Below, piece by piece: positions 45,630 through 58,141 of a stretch of 64,000 bases of DNA; within the stretch, counting starts at the first letter, position 1; each line of letters begins with the position of its first letter. The position numbers and the translations under genes were made by a program. This stretch comes from Hippopus hippopus (lineage: Eukaryota; Mollusca; Bivalvia; Cardiida; Cardiidae). The DNA lies in contig OX328103.1 in the NCBI GenBank assembly GCA_946811185.2, positions 3,848,132 through 3,912,131 of the forward strand. Reading direction: 5' to 3'. The notes under the pieces were generated by a model. It was not told where the DNA came from, ran no database searches, and saw only the letters and a program-made list of their open reading frames with translations.

Positions 45630-46020
45630 GAGATTGCAGATTAGACTGTGCGATATATGTAGACTGATCTTGGATCCCATTCAATTATTTTTAGGATGTT
45701 CTGGCCAAAAAGACCCTTGGACTTACAATTTTAGCACAGCTGTTGTTGAAGAAAACATCGAGGTATTGTCATAGCCCTGTAGCCATCGTTGTCTTTGTCA
45801 TTGGTGTCGTTGTGCAGATACTTTGACGTTTTATAATATCTCTGTCATTTCTGAAGATATTAATTCAGAGTAGGACTAATTGTTAAGTATCAAGAGGGGA
45901 ACCCATATAAAAGGGCAGGTAACTGTCAAAATATTTTTGACACAGTTATAGCCCTTTTTTGACTTAACATTTTCACTGAAAAGCAATTGCAGTTGAGTGT
46001 TGGCACCAGCATGCAGTGCA
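45630..46020. repeat. Family B fragment and family D copy
   Basis: A degraded hairpin near 45635-45675 and family D at 45760-46020 (GGTATTGTCATAGCCCTGTA start). Confidence 0.55.
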
Positions 46021-46335
46021 GTTTGTAATTAATTTAGTGAAAATGTCCATTTCATTTGGAAGGTATCCATATTATCTTTGTTAGTGTTTTTGTGAAGACA
46101 AAAAGTGCATTTTTGCCTATCTTTGATAGGGAATCATTAAAAGATTTAGAGTTATGAGTCTGTTTTTGAGGTGCTGTTTGCAAATACATGTATGTAAAAT
46201 AAGTAAATATTAACCACATTGTAGAGGCAAAAAGACCCCTAGGATCAACTTCAGCATCTGTCTCAAAATTTATGTGCATTTTCATTCATTGCAGGATACA
46301 TCAAAATTGAATTTTTGCATCTTTTTATTTCAATT

Positions 46336-46755
46336 TTAACTCTTTACCAAACAAAAGAATTTTAGACTGATCAAAATTGAAAGCATTTGCAGACTATAAG
46401 TCAACAGTGGATCAAATAATAAACTGTGTCTTTACAAGAGTACAAAATATTGAGAGAAAAGGGAAAAAAATGTGTCTTGTCTGGAAATGCTTTCAATCTG
46501 GAAGAGTCGCAAATTTTGTTGTCTGGTAAAGGGTTAACTTTACCAAAGGAAAAAATTTTAGACCTGCCCAAATTGAAAGCATTTGCAGATGGTGATTCAA
46601 ATGTGGCTCATAGAATTTGCCTTTGGTTGGGTAGAAAACATCATGGGAAATGGAGAAAATGCTGGTTACCAGCATTTTGTCCATTTCCCATGATGTTTTC
46701 CAAAGGCTTCTTCCTCGATATCAGTGATACACATGATCGTCTGGTAAAGGGTTGA
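46336..46755 (+). repeat. Two family A MITEs sharing TTAA; second has three mirrored changes
   Basis: 46336-46537 lost its hairpin. 46534-46755 has a palindrome at 46634-46700 whose arms read ACATCATGGGAAATGG and CCATTTCCCATGATGT: all three differences from the usual ACATTGTGGGAAAAGG are present in both arms. Confidence 0.85.
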
Positions 46756-46892
46756 GAGAAAAAACATCAAGATGTTGATGTTAATACATGTAATTTTGTC
46801 ACAACTTGGTCCGCAAGTGTCAGTGGCACCTATTTGTTTGTTATAACTATTCTTTGTACATAATAATCTTTTTTTTTTTATGATACAAATGT

Positions 46893-47620
46893 GAAGCCCA
46901 TAACCAAACAATCAAATGTTCGAAACCACTCTAATAAAACAAGCTTTTGAAAAAATTATCAGATTGAAAAAAAGACTGATGGTCACACTTTAATAATCAA
47001 ATCTCGTTATTTAAGCCAAATTGGACTTGTCATCTCTGCAAGTGCCTTCAAGTTGGACAAGTCTAAAAGTTGTCATTTATTTAAGAATTAAAGATACATC
47101 TTTACTTGTTTTAATCCAGTTTTTTAACCAATTTTATCTTTATTTTATGAAACTATAATCATTCTTGTATCTCCGTGCCAAATGTTGCCCCTAACGCTTG
47201 CAAAGTTGCACAGATTACGACGAATAGAAAATGCATTTCATTCTCTGAAGGCTATCCCTAGACATTACAACCACAGTTTCCGGTTTAAATCGAGGACAAA
47301 TACCTTGCGTTTCTTTATCCCATACACTTTATAATCGATTTTTTATCTACATTTGAACAGCCAACTAGATTCTACACACTGTAAGTTTTAACAGTGTTTG
47401 TTTACTCTCTGACTGTAAAGATGTATCTTTAACCCTTTCTTGTACAAATTCCCTGTTTTAACAACCCCAAGAAAGATGCATTTGAAAATACTATAACTAG
47501 CAATTTTTCCTTTTCACTTACTGATTTCTACCTAATCAGAGATCTTTGGCTGATTTTTACCAGTATTGAATTTTTTAACTTCTAATTTGGAAGAGATAAC
47601 AGAAAATGGTTGTTTGGTTG
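46893..47620. repeat. Decayed family A pieces
   Basis: A reverse remnant at 46893-47092 and a faint one at about 47430-47620; no hairpin centre. The sequence between (47100-47420) shows nothing recognisable. Confidence 0.45.
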
Positions 47621-47974
47621 AGGAAGACTGTGATTGACTGTGTTTAGTTTTAATGATGGTAAAGAAACAAATTTTGTCTATAAAATCTTTGATATTTTAT
47701 TTTAAATTTCTTTTTGTGGGCAGTGTTGTCCATATATTTCTGTTGTTGGCCATTGGGCTGTTACTTTATGATTTTGGTGTTTTATAGCATGTTGTATGTC
47801 TTATTTTACTTGTATTTAAGATGACCATAAGAACATTTATCAACACTTTGAATGGATACATAATGTTAAATATAAAGTCACAACTTTTTCCAGTCTTATA
47901 AAGTAACTCTGGATTGAAGGTCATTGGTGTTAAAATTTAGTTAATTTACTTCAAGATATTGAAGTGATGTACAT

Positions 47975-48812
47975 GATTAAATGTAAATGGTTCAGAAACA
48001 TAAAATCAAAACAGGGTAAAAACCTTTGTGGAAAAAGTGAAAATGTTGGTAACCAGCCTTTCTCGTGGTGTTTTCGAAAGGGCTGTTATAACACAAGATT
48101 GTGTGATAGAGAGTTAAAATCCAAAAACCTTTCATGTGAAAGGTTTCACATAAATGGTTCTCCTCCTTTTCCCAGAATGTTTATTACCCTTTTAGAGAAA
48201 AATCCCAGATTATGAACCACATTTCATTTGTCGTCAGCATTTACTTTTTATTTGGACTAGTTTAATATTTCGTCATCTTGTACCGTAGTGTATAAGCATG
48301 ATCAACATTTAGAACTTTCAGCACCTTTCCACATGTACAGGTATAAACAGGTTTCCAGGAACCAATCATGAATTTTGAATTACAAGTGCTTCTTTTCTTA
48401 CGATGTTTTTTCTTATGATTTTAAAAAGAAAACCTTCCTTTTGGTCAGATGTTTTTGCCCATGTTTGACCTCTGTAAACAACCTGTACTGTAATGAAGTT
48501 TAATACTAAGTGATTATTTTGATACTTTTTTGCCAATAACTGTAAAATGTACGAGTTCAAAAAGCATAGATTACGTGTACAGTTGACCCTTTACCAGACT
48601 TACCAGTATTTTAATAACCTCAAGGAAAACGGCTTTTGAAAACATTGTAGGAAAAGAAGAAAATGCTGGTTACCAGCATTTTCTTCTTTTCCTACAATGT
48701 TTTCTAATTTTTTAAAGACAAATCTTATCATTTAAGCTATGTTCAATTTGTTGTCTGATAAAGCTTTAATTTTGGACAAGTCTATAATTTTTCTTTGTTG
48801 TGTAGAGTTCAA
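47975..48812. repeat. Family A fragment and complete copy with mirrored changes
   Basis: A fragment at about 47975-48260. The copy at 48583-48812 has a perfect 67-bp palindrome at 48638-48704 in which GTAGGAAAAGAAG faces CTTCTTTTCCTAC: two G-to-A changes mirrored as C-to-T in the other arm. Confidence 0.8.
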
Positions 48813-48814
48813 TT

Positions 48815-49600
48815 ATTTACACAGACATACAAAAACAAACACACACAATTAAGGAACTAATATGTAAAATTTGGAAGAGTATCATTGCATTTATATGCCT
48901 ATATACCGTAGGTAGACTTTCTTCTACATTGAAGCATTATGTTAAGGAATAATGTGAATATTGTGTTCATTTTTTATTCATTTTACATCTTTCAGCGAAA
49001 TTACGACTCGAAACACTGATATTTTTTGTCTGTGTTTGTAAGTGGTGTCCTGTTTCGACTCCAATGTTTTGTTGAAGTGTCTTTTTTAAGCAGAACAAGT
49101 GGGACTTTATTTTAAGATCCCCCCTTTTTTCCTTAAATTCATTGGACATATTGAATAATGAAATACCTAAACCCTATAATGCCTCTTTCCAGAAAAGGAA
49201 AAAGGGACATTTGTGATGCGTGAAAAAAAACCCGGTTCATGCAAAAAGGTTAACATTGGGACAAAAGACAGATATGAAATGGCAAGTTGGGCAATGTGTT
49301 GGCAATTGGCAATATATTGGGGAAAGAAATCTTTCCTAAATTTATCATTCTAATCTTTGCCACAATGTTGATGGAATAGGATAATTTGCTGTGCATTTGC
49401 CAAAATGATTTTTATAAAATGGACCAAAGAAGGTAGGATTGGGGATTTGATTGGTATCAGTATGCATCATACAGAAATATTCAAGGTCAAGTGACCTTGT
49501 TTAAACTTGTCCTCAACTAGGACAGTTTGCTGTAGATAAAATATGAAAATCTTGTAACTGTTTTTAACACATGACCTGCTGCAGAGGACAAATGTCTTCT
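48815..49600. other. Intergenic stretch without recognised features
   Basis: AT-rich, no gene or complete repeat; AAACACACACAATTAAGG near 48838 is simple-sequence-like. Confidence 0.35.
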
Positions 49601-50194
49601 TGCAGCAGACCTCTTTAAAAGGTATTGTGGCAAAAGGAGAAACTGCTCATAATATACAGTTTCTGCTTCTGGCTCAGTGTTTCCTCATGTTTTATGTATG
49701 AAATGAAAAACCATACCTCTTACCAGAAGGAAAAATATTAGACTTGTCCAAATGAAAGCATTTGCGGATAAACTTATACATGTAATATATCCCAACTGAT
49801 GCATTTTTGCCTCTAAAAAACTGGATAACATTGTTGGAAAGGAGTAAATGCTGGTTTTATTTTTATCTTTTTCAACTTTTTTCCCAATGTTTTCAAAGGC
49901 CCTCCTCCTCGGGCTGGATAAAGCGTGGAATTGTTGGGTAGAGAGTTTTTCAATAATGTTTTTAAAACTCTTTCCCCAACAATCCCAAGTTTTGATGACC
50001 CATAGAAAAAAGCCTTTTGAAAACATTGTTGGAAAAGGAGAAAATGCTGGTAAACCAGCATTTTCTCCTGTTCAAACAATTTTTTGTACTCTATCAAAGA
50101 CAAATACCTTGACTGCATGTACTTGTGATTTGTCGTCTGCAAGTGGTTTCAATTGGAACCAAATTTAAAATTTTGTTGTTTGGTAAAGAGTTAA
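49600..50194. repeat. Three family A MITE pieces
   Basis: A variant hairpin fragment near 49625-49675 (AGAAACTGCTCAT...ACAGTTTCT), a decayed forward copy at 49720-49955, and a reverse copy at 49971-50194 with a nearly perfect hairpin. Confidence 0.65.
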
Positions 50195-50554
50195 AGGTTT
50201 TTTCTGAGATTCTGTTTCAGGACTTTCTGTGTCATGGACAGAAATTATTTTCTGTGAATATCCATTTATACAATGATTCATTGTACATAAATAAGATTTA
50301 ATTTTGGACAATATGTTACGTTCTAACCTCTATGATTCTAGACTTTCAACTTGAAGTCTCAGACTTGAAAATATTTTTCTAATCCTGTTTTTTTTTTAAT
50401 CTTCTTTACGATGGAAATGTTCTTCCAAGGGGGATAGGCACTAACTGTGTGATTATCTACAAAAGAGGTTCTTCTTTGAACTCCAGCCATATTGGGCTTA
50501 TCAGTCCTTACTATAGTATGAAATAAAGGGATAAATCTATGAATCATTTTTCAA

Positions 50555-50943
50555 AGGAACCCAAGCTTTAAAATCTTAAGGAAGAAAGCTTTTAAGAACT
50601 TTGTAGGAAAAGCAGAAAATGCCAGCCACCAGCATTTTTCTCCTTTTCCAAAAGTGTTTTCTACTCATTCGAAGACAAATCCCATTATTTGAGTGTCGGT
50701 AACAGTGTCGTCTGTTAGCCCTGTACCACACAATCCTGACTTTTAACGACCCTGAGAAAGAACCCTTTGGAAAACATTGTGGGAAAAGGAGAAAATGCTG
50801 GTTACCAGCATTTTCTCCTTTTCCCACAAAGTTTTCTACCCTTCCCAATACAAATTTCAAATTTTCAGTCACTTTTATTTTGTCGTCTGCAAATGCTTTC
50901 AATTTGGATCAGTCTAAAATTTTGTCGTTTGGTAAAGAGCTAA
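50555..50943 (-). repeat. Two family A MITEs
   Basis: A decayed copy at 50555-50715, then 50717-50943 with a full hairpin (one mismatch, CCCACAAAG) and CTAA at the right end. Confidence 0.75.
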
Positions 50944-51065
50944 TGCTTTCACTGTGGACAAGTCTGATCTTTTTTATTATATGGAAAAGTGTTAAAATGG
51001 AACAATCCCATCTTGATAAAGAAAGGAAACAGTGTGATAAATGAAGAAATTGTTTTTACAGGTTG

Positions 51066-51285
51066 TTAACCCTTTATAAAACCACAAAAATTTAGACTTG
51101 TCCAAAATGAAAGCGTTTGCAGTAAGACAAATTTAATTTTATTCAAAAGATGTGATTTGCTTTTGGAAGGGTAGAAACATTATGAGAAAATTCTGGTTAC
51201 CAGTATTTTCTCCTTTTCCTACATTATTTTTAAAAGCTTTTTTTCTCAAGTTCTCAAAACTCAAGATTGTGTGGTAAAGGGTTAG
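51066..51285 (+). repeat. Family A MITE
   Basis: TTAACCCTTTATAAAACC left end; left hairpin arm partly deleted (ATTATGAGAAAATTCTGG). Confidence 0.65.
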
Positions 51286-51705
51286 TAATTTCATCATTTG
51301 TTGCAGTATTTTCAAAGCAAGTCTTACATCAAAATGTCATGTAACATTAAGGGGGATTGGTCAAGGTCAGCCTGATACCTGCATGGAGTTCAAAGCTGAA
51401 AAAGTCTCTCTTACTTGGTTGCTTAAAAATGTGTGCAGTCTGTAATGTTTGTGTTTGTCATATTCGTTAACTCAAGTGAGTTGATTCTACCCTAAATGTC
51501 TTGATTTCACAATGATATCAGTTCATTTTTTATCGTAAATGAAAAATGTTTACAAAGGAAACAAAAATCAAACTTCATTACATCACATCATGTCAATTTT
51601 TTGTTGGATTCGTCCATTTTTAAGCTCAGCTGTTTCTTGAAGAAGGTATTGTCATAGCCTAGTCCTTGTCTTATAGGAAATTTTTTCTTCAAACAGGACT
51701 GATTT

Positions 51706-51975
51706 TTAACCCTATCCCACACAATTTTGAGTTTAAAAAAACCTTGAGAAAGAAGGCTTTTAAAACGCAACTCTAAGTTTTAAAAACTTTGAGAAAGAAG
51801 GCTTTTGAAAACATTGACGCCAAAGGAGAAAATGCTGTAAGCATTTTCACCTTTTCCCACAATGCTTTCTATCCTATCAGAAAACTACAGCTCATTTGTA
51901 CCAATATCAGCTTTGTGGTCTGCAGTTACTGTCAGTTTGCGAAAGGCAACACTTTATTGTTTGAGAAAGGGTTAA
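51706..51975 (-). repeat. Family A MITE with duplicated left segment
   Basis: AGTTTAAAAAAACCTTGAGA and AGTTTTAAAAACTTTGAGA blocks, each followed by AAGAAGGCTTTT, show an internal tandem duplication of about 50 bp before the hairpin. Confidence 0.65.
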
Positions 51976-52150
51976 CTATCAAAAGAGGTACCCATATAGC
52001 AAGGGTTGATAATCCTCAAATATTCTTTGCACAGTTGTGCCCCTTATGAGACCTAGAATTTTCACTAAAAAGAAAGCAACTGCAGCCAAGGGTTAGCACC
52101 TGGATGCATCATGAAATAACATGCGGATGCAAAATGTTTAAATTTCGTTT

Positions 52151-53056
52151 TTAGCTCTACTGGCTGAAAGCCAGCAGAGCTTATGTCATGGTGTGGTTTC
52201 TGTCGTCCATCTGTCTGTCTATTAGTCTTTTCTTGTTTACGCAATAAAGTCTGCATTTGTTGTCGGATTTTCATGAAACTTGCAGTTTTTTTATCTCATC
52301 AATAGCTTGAACCCTATTGATTTTGAACAAAATCTGACAATCAGTATTGGAAAAGTAGCCATTTGAAGTTGATAATTTCCATTTCTTGTTTACGTGATGA
52401 AGTCTGCATTTGTGGTAGGATTTTCATGAAACTTGCACAGTTTGTTAATCTCATCAATAGGTTGAACCCTATTGATTTTGAAAAAAATCAAACAATCAGC
52501 ATGGGAAAAGTAGCCATTTGAAGTTGAAAATTTCCATTTCTTGTTTACGCGATAAAGTCTGCATTTGTGGTCAGATTTTCTTGAAACTTACACAGTTGTT
52601 TTGTGTCATCAACAGCTTGAACCCTCTTGATTTTGGTTCATCAAGGGATTGAACTCTCTTGAAGGTGAAAAAAATCTATTTATCAGTTTAAGAAAAGCAG
52701 CCATTTGATGACTTGGTATTGTTTACTGGACAAAGTCCACATTATTTGTCACATTTCCTTGAAATTTGCTAGGATTGTTGAATACCATGAGTACTGAAAC
52801 CCTATCAAATTTGGCTGGATTCCAAGCAATTGGTTTTGAGAAATTCATTTTCAATTTTTTTCACTTTTTGTTCCATTTACCATGCCTACTTATGCTGTCT
52901 TAGTGGGTTCAAGCCCAGTTGCAAGAACATCCCCCTTTTTTTTGTGTGTGTTATTGTCTTTTTCCTTTTTGCATCATGAATTCATAATGTATGCCTGCAA
53001 AAAAGCAAAATCTCTGCCAGTAGAGTGATTTCAGGCCCTTCAAGGGCCTCTAGTTT
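52151..53056 (+). repeat. Family E dispersed repeat
   Basis: Same ends as 9945-10641 (TTTTAGCTCTACTGGCTGA; GGCCCTTCAAGGGCCTCTAG) but longer, with four diverged internal units. Confidence 0.75.
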
Positions 53057-53279
53057 CAGTCATCTAGTATGATAGGCTTTCTTGATCACAGTAGGGTGAA
53101 GTATTACATGTTTTACCTAACAAAACATGAAAAGCATTTTTTATGACATAGATTTAAAAACAATGTATTTTTTCAAAAATTCGTAGCATATGAGACTGCT
53201 TGGTTACTGTAATTATAAAAAAAAAAGAGCTTGTTTCACTATATTTTTAGCATTGCTGTTATCGAAAAAAATGGCGAGT

Positions 53280-53540
53280 TATTGTCATCACCATGCCTTC
53301 GTTGTCATCTGTCTGGTCATTGTCATCTGCCTGGTCGTTGTCATGCAAAAACTTTGACATTTTGTAATATCTCTGTTATTACGAAAGATATTTACTTCAG
53401 ACTCGGACAAGTTGTTAACTATCAGTGGTGAAACTCGTACAACTGGTATAGGTAACCATCGAAATATTTTTGACGTAGAGTTTTCATTGAAACTCAAGTA
53501 CTTGCAGCTGAGCGTTAGCACCCTCATGTAGTGGTCTTGT
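53280..53540 (+). repeat. Family D dispersed repeat
   Basis: GCAAAAACTTTGACATTTTG, GGTAACCATCGAAATATTTT and GCGTTAGCACCCTCATGTAG in family D order. Confidence 0.6.
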
Positions 53541-53770
53541 TTTTACATCTTACAGAACTGTTTTCTTACACATTTTCAGCCTGCAAGTTGCATTTTTAAA
53601 AAAAAAAGTAAAACAAGTTTTTAGACATTTGTTTCATGCTTATGAGCATGAAAAAAAAAAACCAAAAAGATTTATTGAACCAACAAAGTATTGGAACAAG
53701 GACAATGACAAGGTTTCCAAATGAAACAGTTCCTGTTTAGTTCATTTCTTTACAGGAAGTTTGAAATGAT

Positions 53771-53850
53771 TGTTATAGAATACTTGATTAGTTCTGTGGT
53801 TCACATTGTTTGTTACAGAGTATCTGATTAGCTCTGTGGTTCACATTGTT
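53771..53850 (+). repeat. 40-bp tandem duplication
   Basis: Two adjacent 40-base units ending TCTGTGGTTCACATTGTT, with four differences between them. Confidence 0.8.
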
Positions 53851-53871
53851 TTACATCTGTTTGGTTTGCTT

Positions 53872-54082
53872 TTAACTCTTTACCACACAATCCCGACTTT
53901 TAACGACTCTGAGAAAGAAAGCTTTTGAAAACATTGTAGGAAAAGGAGAAAATGCTGGTAACCAGCATTTTCTCCTTTTCCCACAATGTTTTCTACCCTT
54001 CCCAAATCAAATTTCAATTTTTGACTCACAACTGCTTTCAATTTGGACTAGTCCAAAATTTTGTCGTTTGGTAAAGAGTTAA
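53872..54082 (-). repeat. Family A MITE
   Basis: Complete with TTAA ends; hairpin nearly perfect (GTAGGAAAAGG against CCTTTTCCCAC). Confidence 0.8.
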
Positions 54083-54094
54083 TTGTTTCAAGTT

Positions 54095-54714
54095 CTGTGA
54101 AACCTTTACCAATCAATTGCATATTTTATGACCCAGAGGAAAATGGCTTTTAAAATCATTTTGGAGAATGGAGATTTGTCTTTGAAGGGGTTAAAAAACA
54201 TGTGGGAAAAAAAAGAGATAATACTGGTAACCAGCTGTTTTCTCATTTTTCCACAATGTGTTAAAATGCATTCTACCCCGAGGGTTGTATAAACACAGAA
54301 TTATTTGGCAGTGAGTTTTAACAATATCTTTCTGCTCTTTTTACCATATACATCTTAATAATTTTACCAAGATTCTGTTACAGCTGTTTAAAGCACATAT
54401 TTCACTTTTCATCGGAAATTCTGTTTTTTTTTTTTCGAAGCTTTATATCTCTATAGTGATGCTATATAATTATGTATAAAATTAGACCTTTAACCCTTTA
54501 CCACATAATCCCAAGTTTTGATTGACCCTGAGAAAGGGGCCATTTGAAAGCATTGTGGGAAAAGGAGAAAATGCTGGTAACCAGCATTTTCTCCATTACC
54601 CACTATGCTTTCTTCCCTATCACAGACAAGTTCCATCATTTGAATCAAATTTTGGTCCTCTATCAGTGCTTTTAATTATGACAAGTCTATAATTTTGTCA
54701 TCTGGTGAAGGGTT
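54095..54714 (-). repeat. Two family A MITEs
   Basis: A degenerate copy at about 54095-54320; 54490-54714 has a hairpin with a GCTGGTAACCAGC apex and CATTACCCACTATG changes in the right arm. Confidence 0.7.
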
Positions 54715-54853
54715 CAAATGGTTATACAAGTAACTCAAGGCCAGTGATCCAGTATTTTTTCTTGTTGAATATTGATCAAAGATCAAAATATTATTTCATT
54801 AGGTCAATAAAAACATCAGATAGGTGCACCTAAAACATGAAACACACACCGAA

Positions 54854-55253
54854 TTAACCTGTTACCACATAACCCGGGTGTTAATGACCCTACAGAAGAA
54901 GCCTTTTGAAAACATTGTGGGAAAAGGAGAAAATGCTGGTAACCAGCATGGCTCAGTGGTAAAGTGTAGGACTCTTGACCTGGAGGCCCCAATTTCAAGC
55001 CTGTCTAGATCCATTGGGTTTTTTCATGGGAGTGTCCTGGGGCAAGACACTTCAGAGCCCTAGCCTAGTGTGGCTGAAACCTAGGCAATACATGAATATG
55101 TGCCGTCACCATGATATGACTGAAATTATGTTGAAAGCTGCATAACACCATTCAATTACAGAAATCATCATATTGGCAGTATTTAATTTGTCATCTGCAA
55201 ATGCCTTCAATTAGGTCTAGTACGAAATTCTGTTGTGTGGTAAGAGGTATGCC
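54854..55253 (-). repeat. Family A MITE split by a SINE
   Basis: Left end and left hairpin arm at 54854-54948, right half at 55160-55253 (TCATCTGCAAATGCCTTCAA). The break falls directly after the hairpin apex GCTGGTAACCAGCA. Confidence 0.8.
54949..55160 (+). mobile_element. tRNA-derived SINE inserted in a hairpin apex
   Basis: A-box-like TGGCTCAGTGGTAAAGTG, degraded B box (TTTCAAGCCTGTC), body with GGGCAAGACACTTCAGAGCC and ACATGAATATGTGCCGTC. Same family as 30660-30785 and 29695-29830. Confidence 0.75.
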
Positions 55254-55446
55254 TTAAAAAATGTAGAAAAACACTTTAGAAAAAGGAGAAAATGCTCATT
55301 ACTATCATTTTCTCTCTTCTTACAATGTTTTTTATAGAGAGTATTGGCTCTGTATTTGCCAAAACTTCGGTTGTAATATAAATCATAAAACTTGAATTCT
55401 GAAAACTTGAATTCTGAAAAACTTATCTAATTTTGCTTGCTCTCTA

Positions 55447-55544
55447 TTCTACACTCTACTTTGCCTGCACTATATTCTACAATCTAATTTGCCTGCTGTC
55501 TATTCTACAATCTAATTTGCCTGCTTTCTATTCTACAATCTCAG
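55447..55544 (+). repeat. 28-bp tandem repeat
   Basis: Three and a half units of TTCTACAATCTAATTTGCCT plus GCTGTCTA, starting at 55447, 55475, 55503 and 55531. Confidence 0.85.
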
Positions 55545-55607
55545 TTTTTCTACAAAACTTACGTTGCAAAGATCTTCACACAAAGGAACTAAGTTGGTGA
55601 TAGGCTA

Positions 55608-55755
55608 GTTTTGATTAATGTGGGAAAGCAGCCAGTGGCTTGGGAAGTACTTGTAAAAGAAACTCGAGGAATGCATAAATAGGTGCTCTTGCTATTATGA
55701 TAGGGCAGAACTTACATTGAAGAAAATGGTGTAACCGCCAAACAAATAAACTAAT
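55608..55755 (+). mobile_element. SINE 3' portion
   Basis: GTGGGAAAGCAGCCAGTGGC, AGAAACTCGAGG and the tail GTGTAACCGCCAAACAAATA match the body and tail of the minus-strand SINE at 600-921; the tRNA-like head is missing. Confidence 0.6.
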
Positions 55756-56009
55756 TGGCAATATCAAAAATAGAAATAGGTCTGAAAAGAGAAATTTTAT
55801 TAGGAGAGTTTGTAAATTTTTGCTTTGGGATAAAAAAAAGAAAATGTTTCCCGCTTACTTTTAAAAAAAGTGTATATACTAGTTTTGTTTCAAAATAAGT
55901 TTTTATGCATCAGATGTTAAAAGTTTATTTTTCTGTACTCTTCTACAATTCATTATTCTACAACATGTGCTTGAAATAAGTCTACAATATTTTTTGTCTT
56001 TTCTATTCA

Positions 56010-56745
56010 TATCAGAGGAAGAAATTTTAAACTCATTCATTTTGAAAGCATATGCAGACTATTAATGAAATAAGATGGGACTTCTTTGAAAGGATAAAAA
56101 ACATTGTGGCAAAAGGACAAAATGCTGGTTATGAATATTTTCTCTTTCTCCCATGATGTTTTCGAAAGTCTTTTACTGCAGGGTCATAAAAGCATGGCAT
56201 AGTTGGGTAATCAGTTCACCCACTACCACACAGTCCAAACTTTAAATGACCCTGTGAAATAGAAGTTTTGAAAACATTGTGGGAAAAGGAGAAAATGCTG
56301 GTGACCAGCATTTTCTCCTTTTCCCACAATGTTTTATACTCTATGAAGGATGAATTTTCATGTTTTGTGTAACATTTCATTTGTCATCTGCTAATGTTTT
56401 CATTTTGAACAAGGCTAAAATTTTGTTGTCTAGTATACAGACATTGCCTATTCTGTACTGATCTTTTTAAACAGGTTCAATTTTTGCAGCTCTGGGAGAT
56501 ATTTTAAATCTTTACCAAACAACAGAATTTTAGACTCGTCCAAATTGAAGGTATTTGGAGACAAAAAAATCAAAGGTGTCTCCAATGACAAAATTTTTCT
56601 TTTATATGGTAGAAAACATTTTTGAAAACGGAGAAAATACTGGTTACCAGCATTTTCTCTTTTTCCCACAGTAATTTCCTTTCCAAAGAAAGAAATCATT
56701 TTTTGAGCAGGATCTTTAAAACTTGTGATTGTTTGAGAAAGAGTT
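56010..56745. repeat. Three family A MITEs in mixed orientation
   Basis: Decayed forward 56010-56215, reverse 56217-56440 with a perfect long hairpin (apex GCTGGTGACCAGC), and forward 56509-56745. Confidence 0.7.
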
Positions 56746-56933
56746 AAGCATGTTGAAGGAAATGTTGTTTTAGTTACATTGTTTTGATAGATTTTATTTC
56801 ATTGTTTCACAAGTTTTTACATTGTTTATAATGTCATATGTCATCTCATACATTGTTTTTTAACTGTTAGAGCACTTTGGAAATGCAAAAAAGCATTTTC
56901 AGTGTACAAGAAATAAGCTAAATGTTGCAATTT

Positions 56934-57202
56934 ATATGAGCCATGCTCTGTGAAAAGGGGGCTTAATGCATCTGCAAAAAGTATTGACCCATATCGGCCT
57001 TCACAGTCCGTGCAGGCTGACATGGATCCATACTTTTTGCTATTTGTAAATTTTCTGCATGTCTAAGGACCATTTGACCTTAGGATTCAGTTGACTGTTG
57101 CATTAAATAGATTTTATGGATCCATAATTATGTGATGACTTGCTTGGTATAATGCATTATGAGAATGCAGTACAACCCCTTTCCACAGAGCAAGATTCAT
57201 AT
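56934..57202 (+). repeat. Family C hairpin MITE
   Basis: ATATGAGCCATGCTCTGTG start; hairpin GACCCATATCGGCCTTCACA / GCAGGCTGACATGGATCC partly decayed. Confidence 0.75.
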
Positions 57203-57229
57203 ACTGTTTTGGTCACAATTTCTTACATT

Positions 57230-58040
57230 ATATAGACATTGTAGATCCAAGATCAGACTGCATGTTTTGTACTATCTGATCTTGTTCTACTCTGTTCACA
57301 TTAAACAACAAAAGTTGTGTCAGAAGTGCTTTAGCGGTTAACACTTGTTGTGAACATTTTGATTATTTATAGCATTTTGATGCCAACTTTTCTTTTTAAA
57401 ATTTTATTTTTATGGCATCTTTAAATAAAAATCCTGCCAATATCTTTAGTTTTTTTTTTTTTCCTCGTTATTTTTCCTACTTCGTCAAATTTGATGACTT
57501 GACTCTCTACCATAAATTTCCTTGTTTTAACAGCTGAGAAAAAGGGTGTTTTAAAACATGCAAAAGGAAAAAAATGCTAATGACCAGCATTTCTCCTTTT
57601 ACCAGACTGTTTACTACCCTCATAGATAACACACCTGAAATGGAATGCAGGTGTGCTCATTATGAGCACATATACCTTTCAACTAAATATCTCTATTTGT
57701 ATCAGCAAAACCACTGTATGAGTCAAGTGAAAATTCTTGATAACAATTAAAACTTATTTCAAAGTATCTTTAGCTGGGGAAATCTCAGCGTACCGGATGG
57801 AGCAGACCTGGCACAAGATTGCATGTTCAGTGCAATCTTGATCTACATAGTCATCAAAAGCGTATCAATTCGCAGTTGGCAGCCCAATAGACAACAATAT
57901 TAAATGACCAAAATGACATGATTTGTCCTTCAGGGGTAGAAAAAACTGTAGGGGAAAAGGGAGAAAATGCTGGATAACGGTATTCTCTCCTTTTCCCACA
58001 ATGTTTTCCACAGTCTTCTTGAGGGTGTGTCAAAACTAAA
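57230..58040. repeat. Family B hairpins and decayed family A pieces
   Basis: Family B palindromes at about 57240-57295 and 57805-57850; family A remnants at 57500-57630 and 57900-58040. Nothing else recognisable between them. Confidence 0.5.
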
Positions 58041-58141
58041 AGAGAAACCAATCTTCAATTTTAACAGTTTAATCTAAACTACGACATGTAAATATTATTT
58101 ACAATTGTTGTTACTTAATCATAACATACTGTCAATATTTG

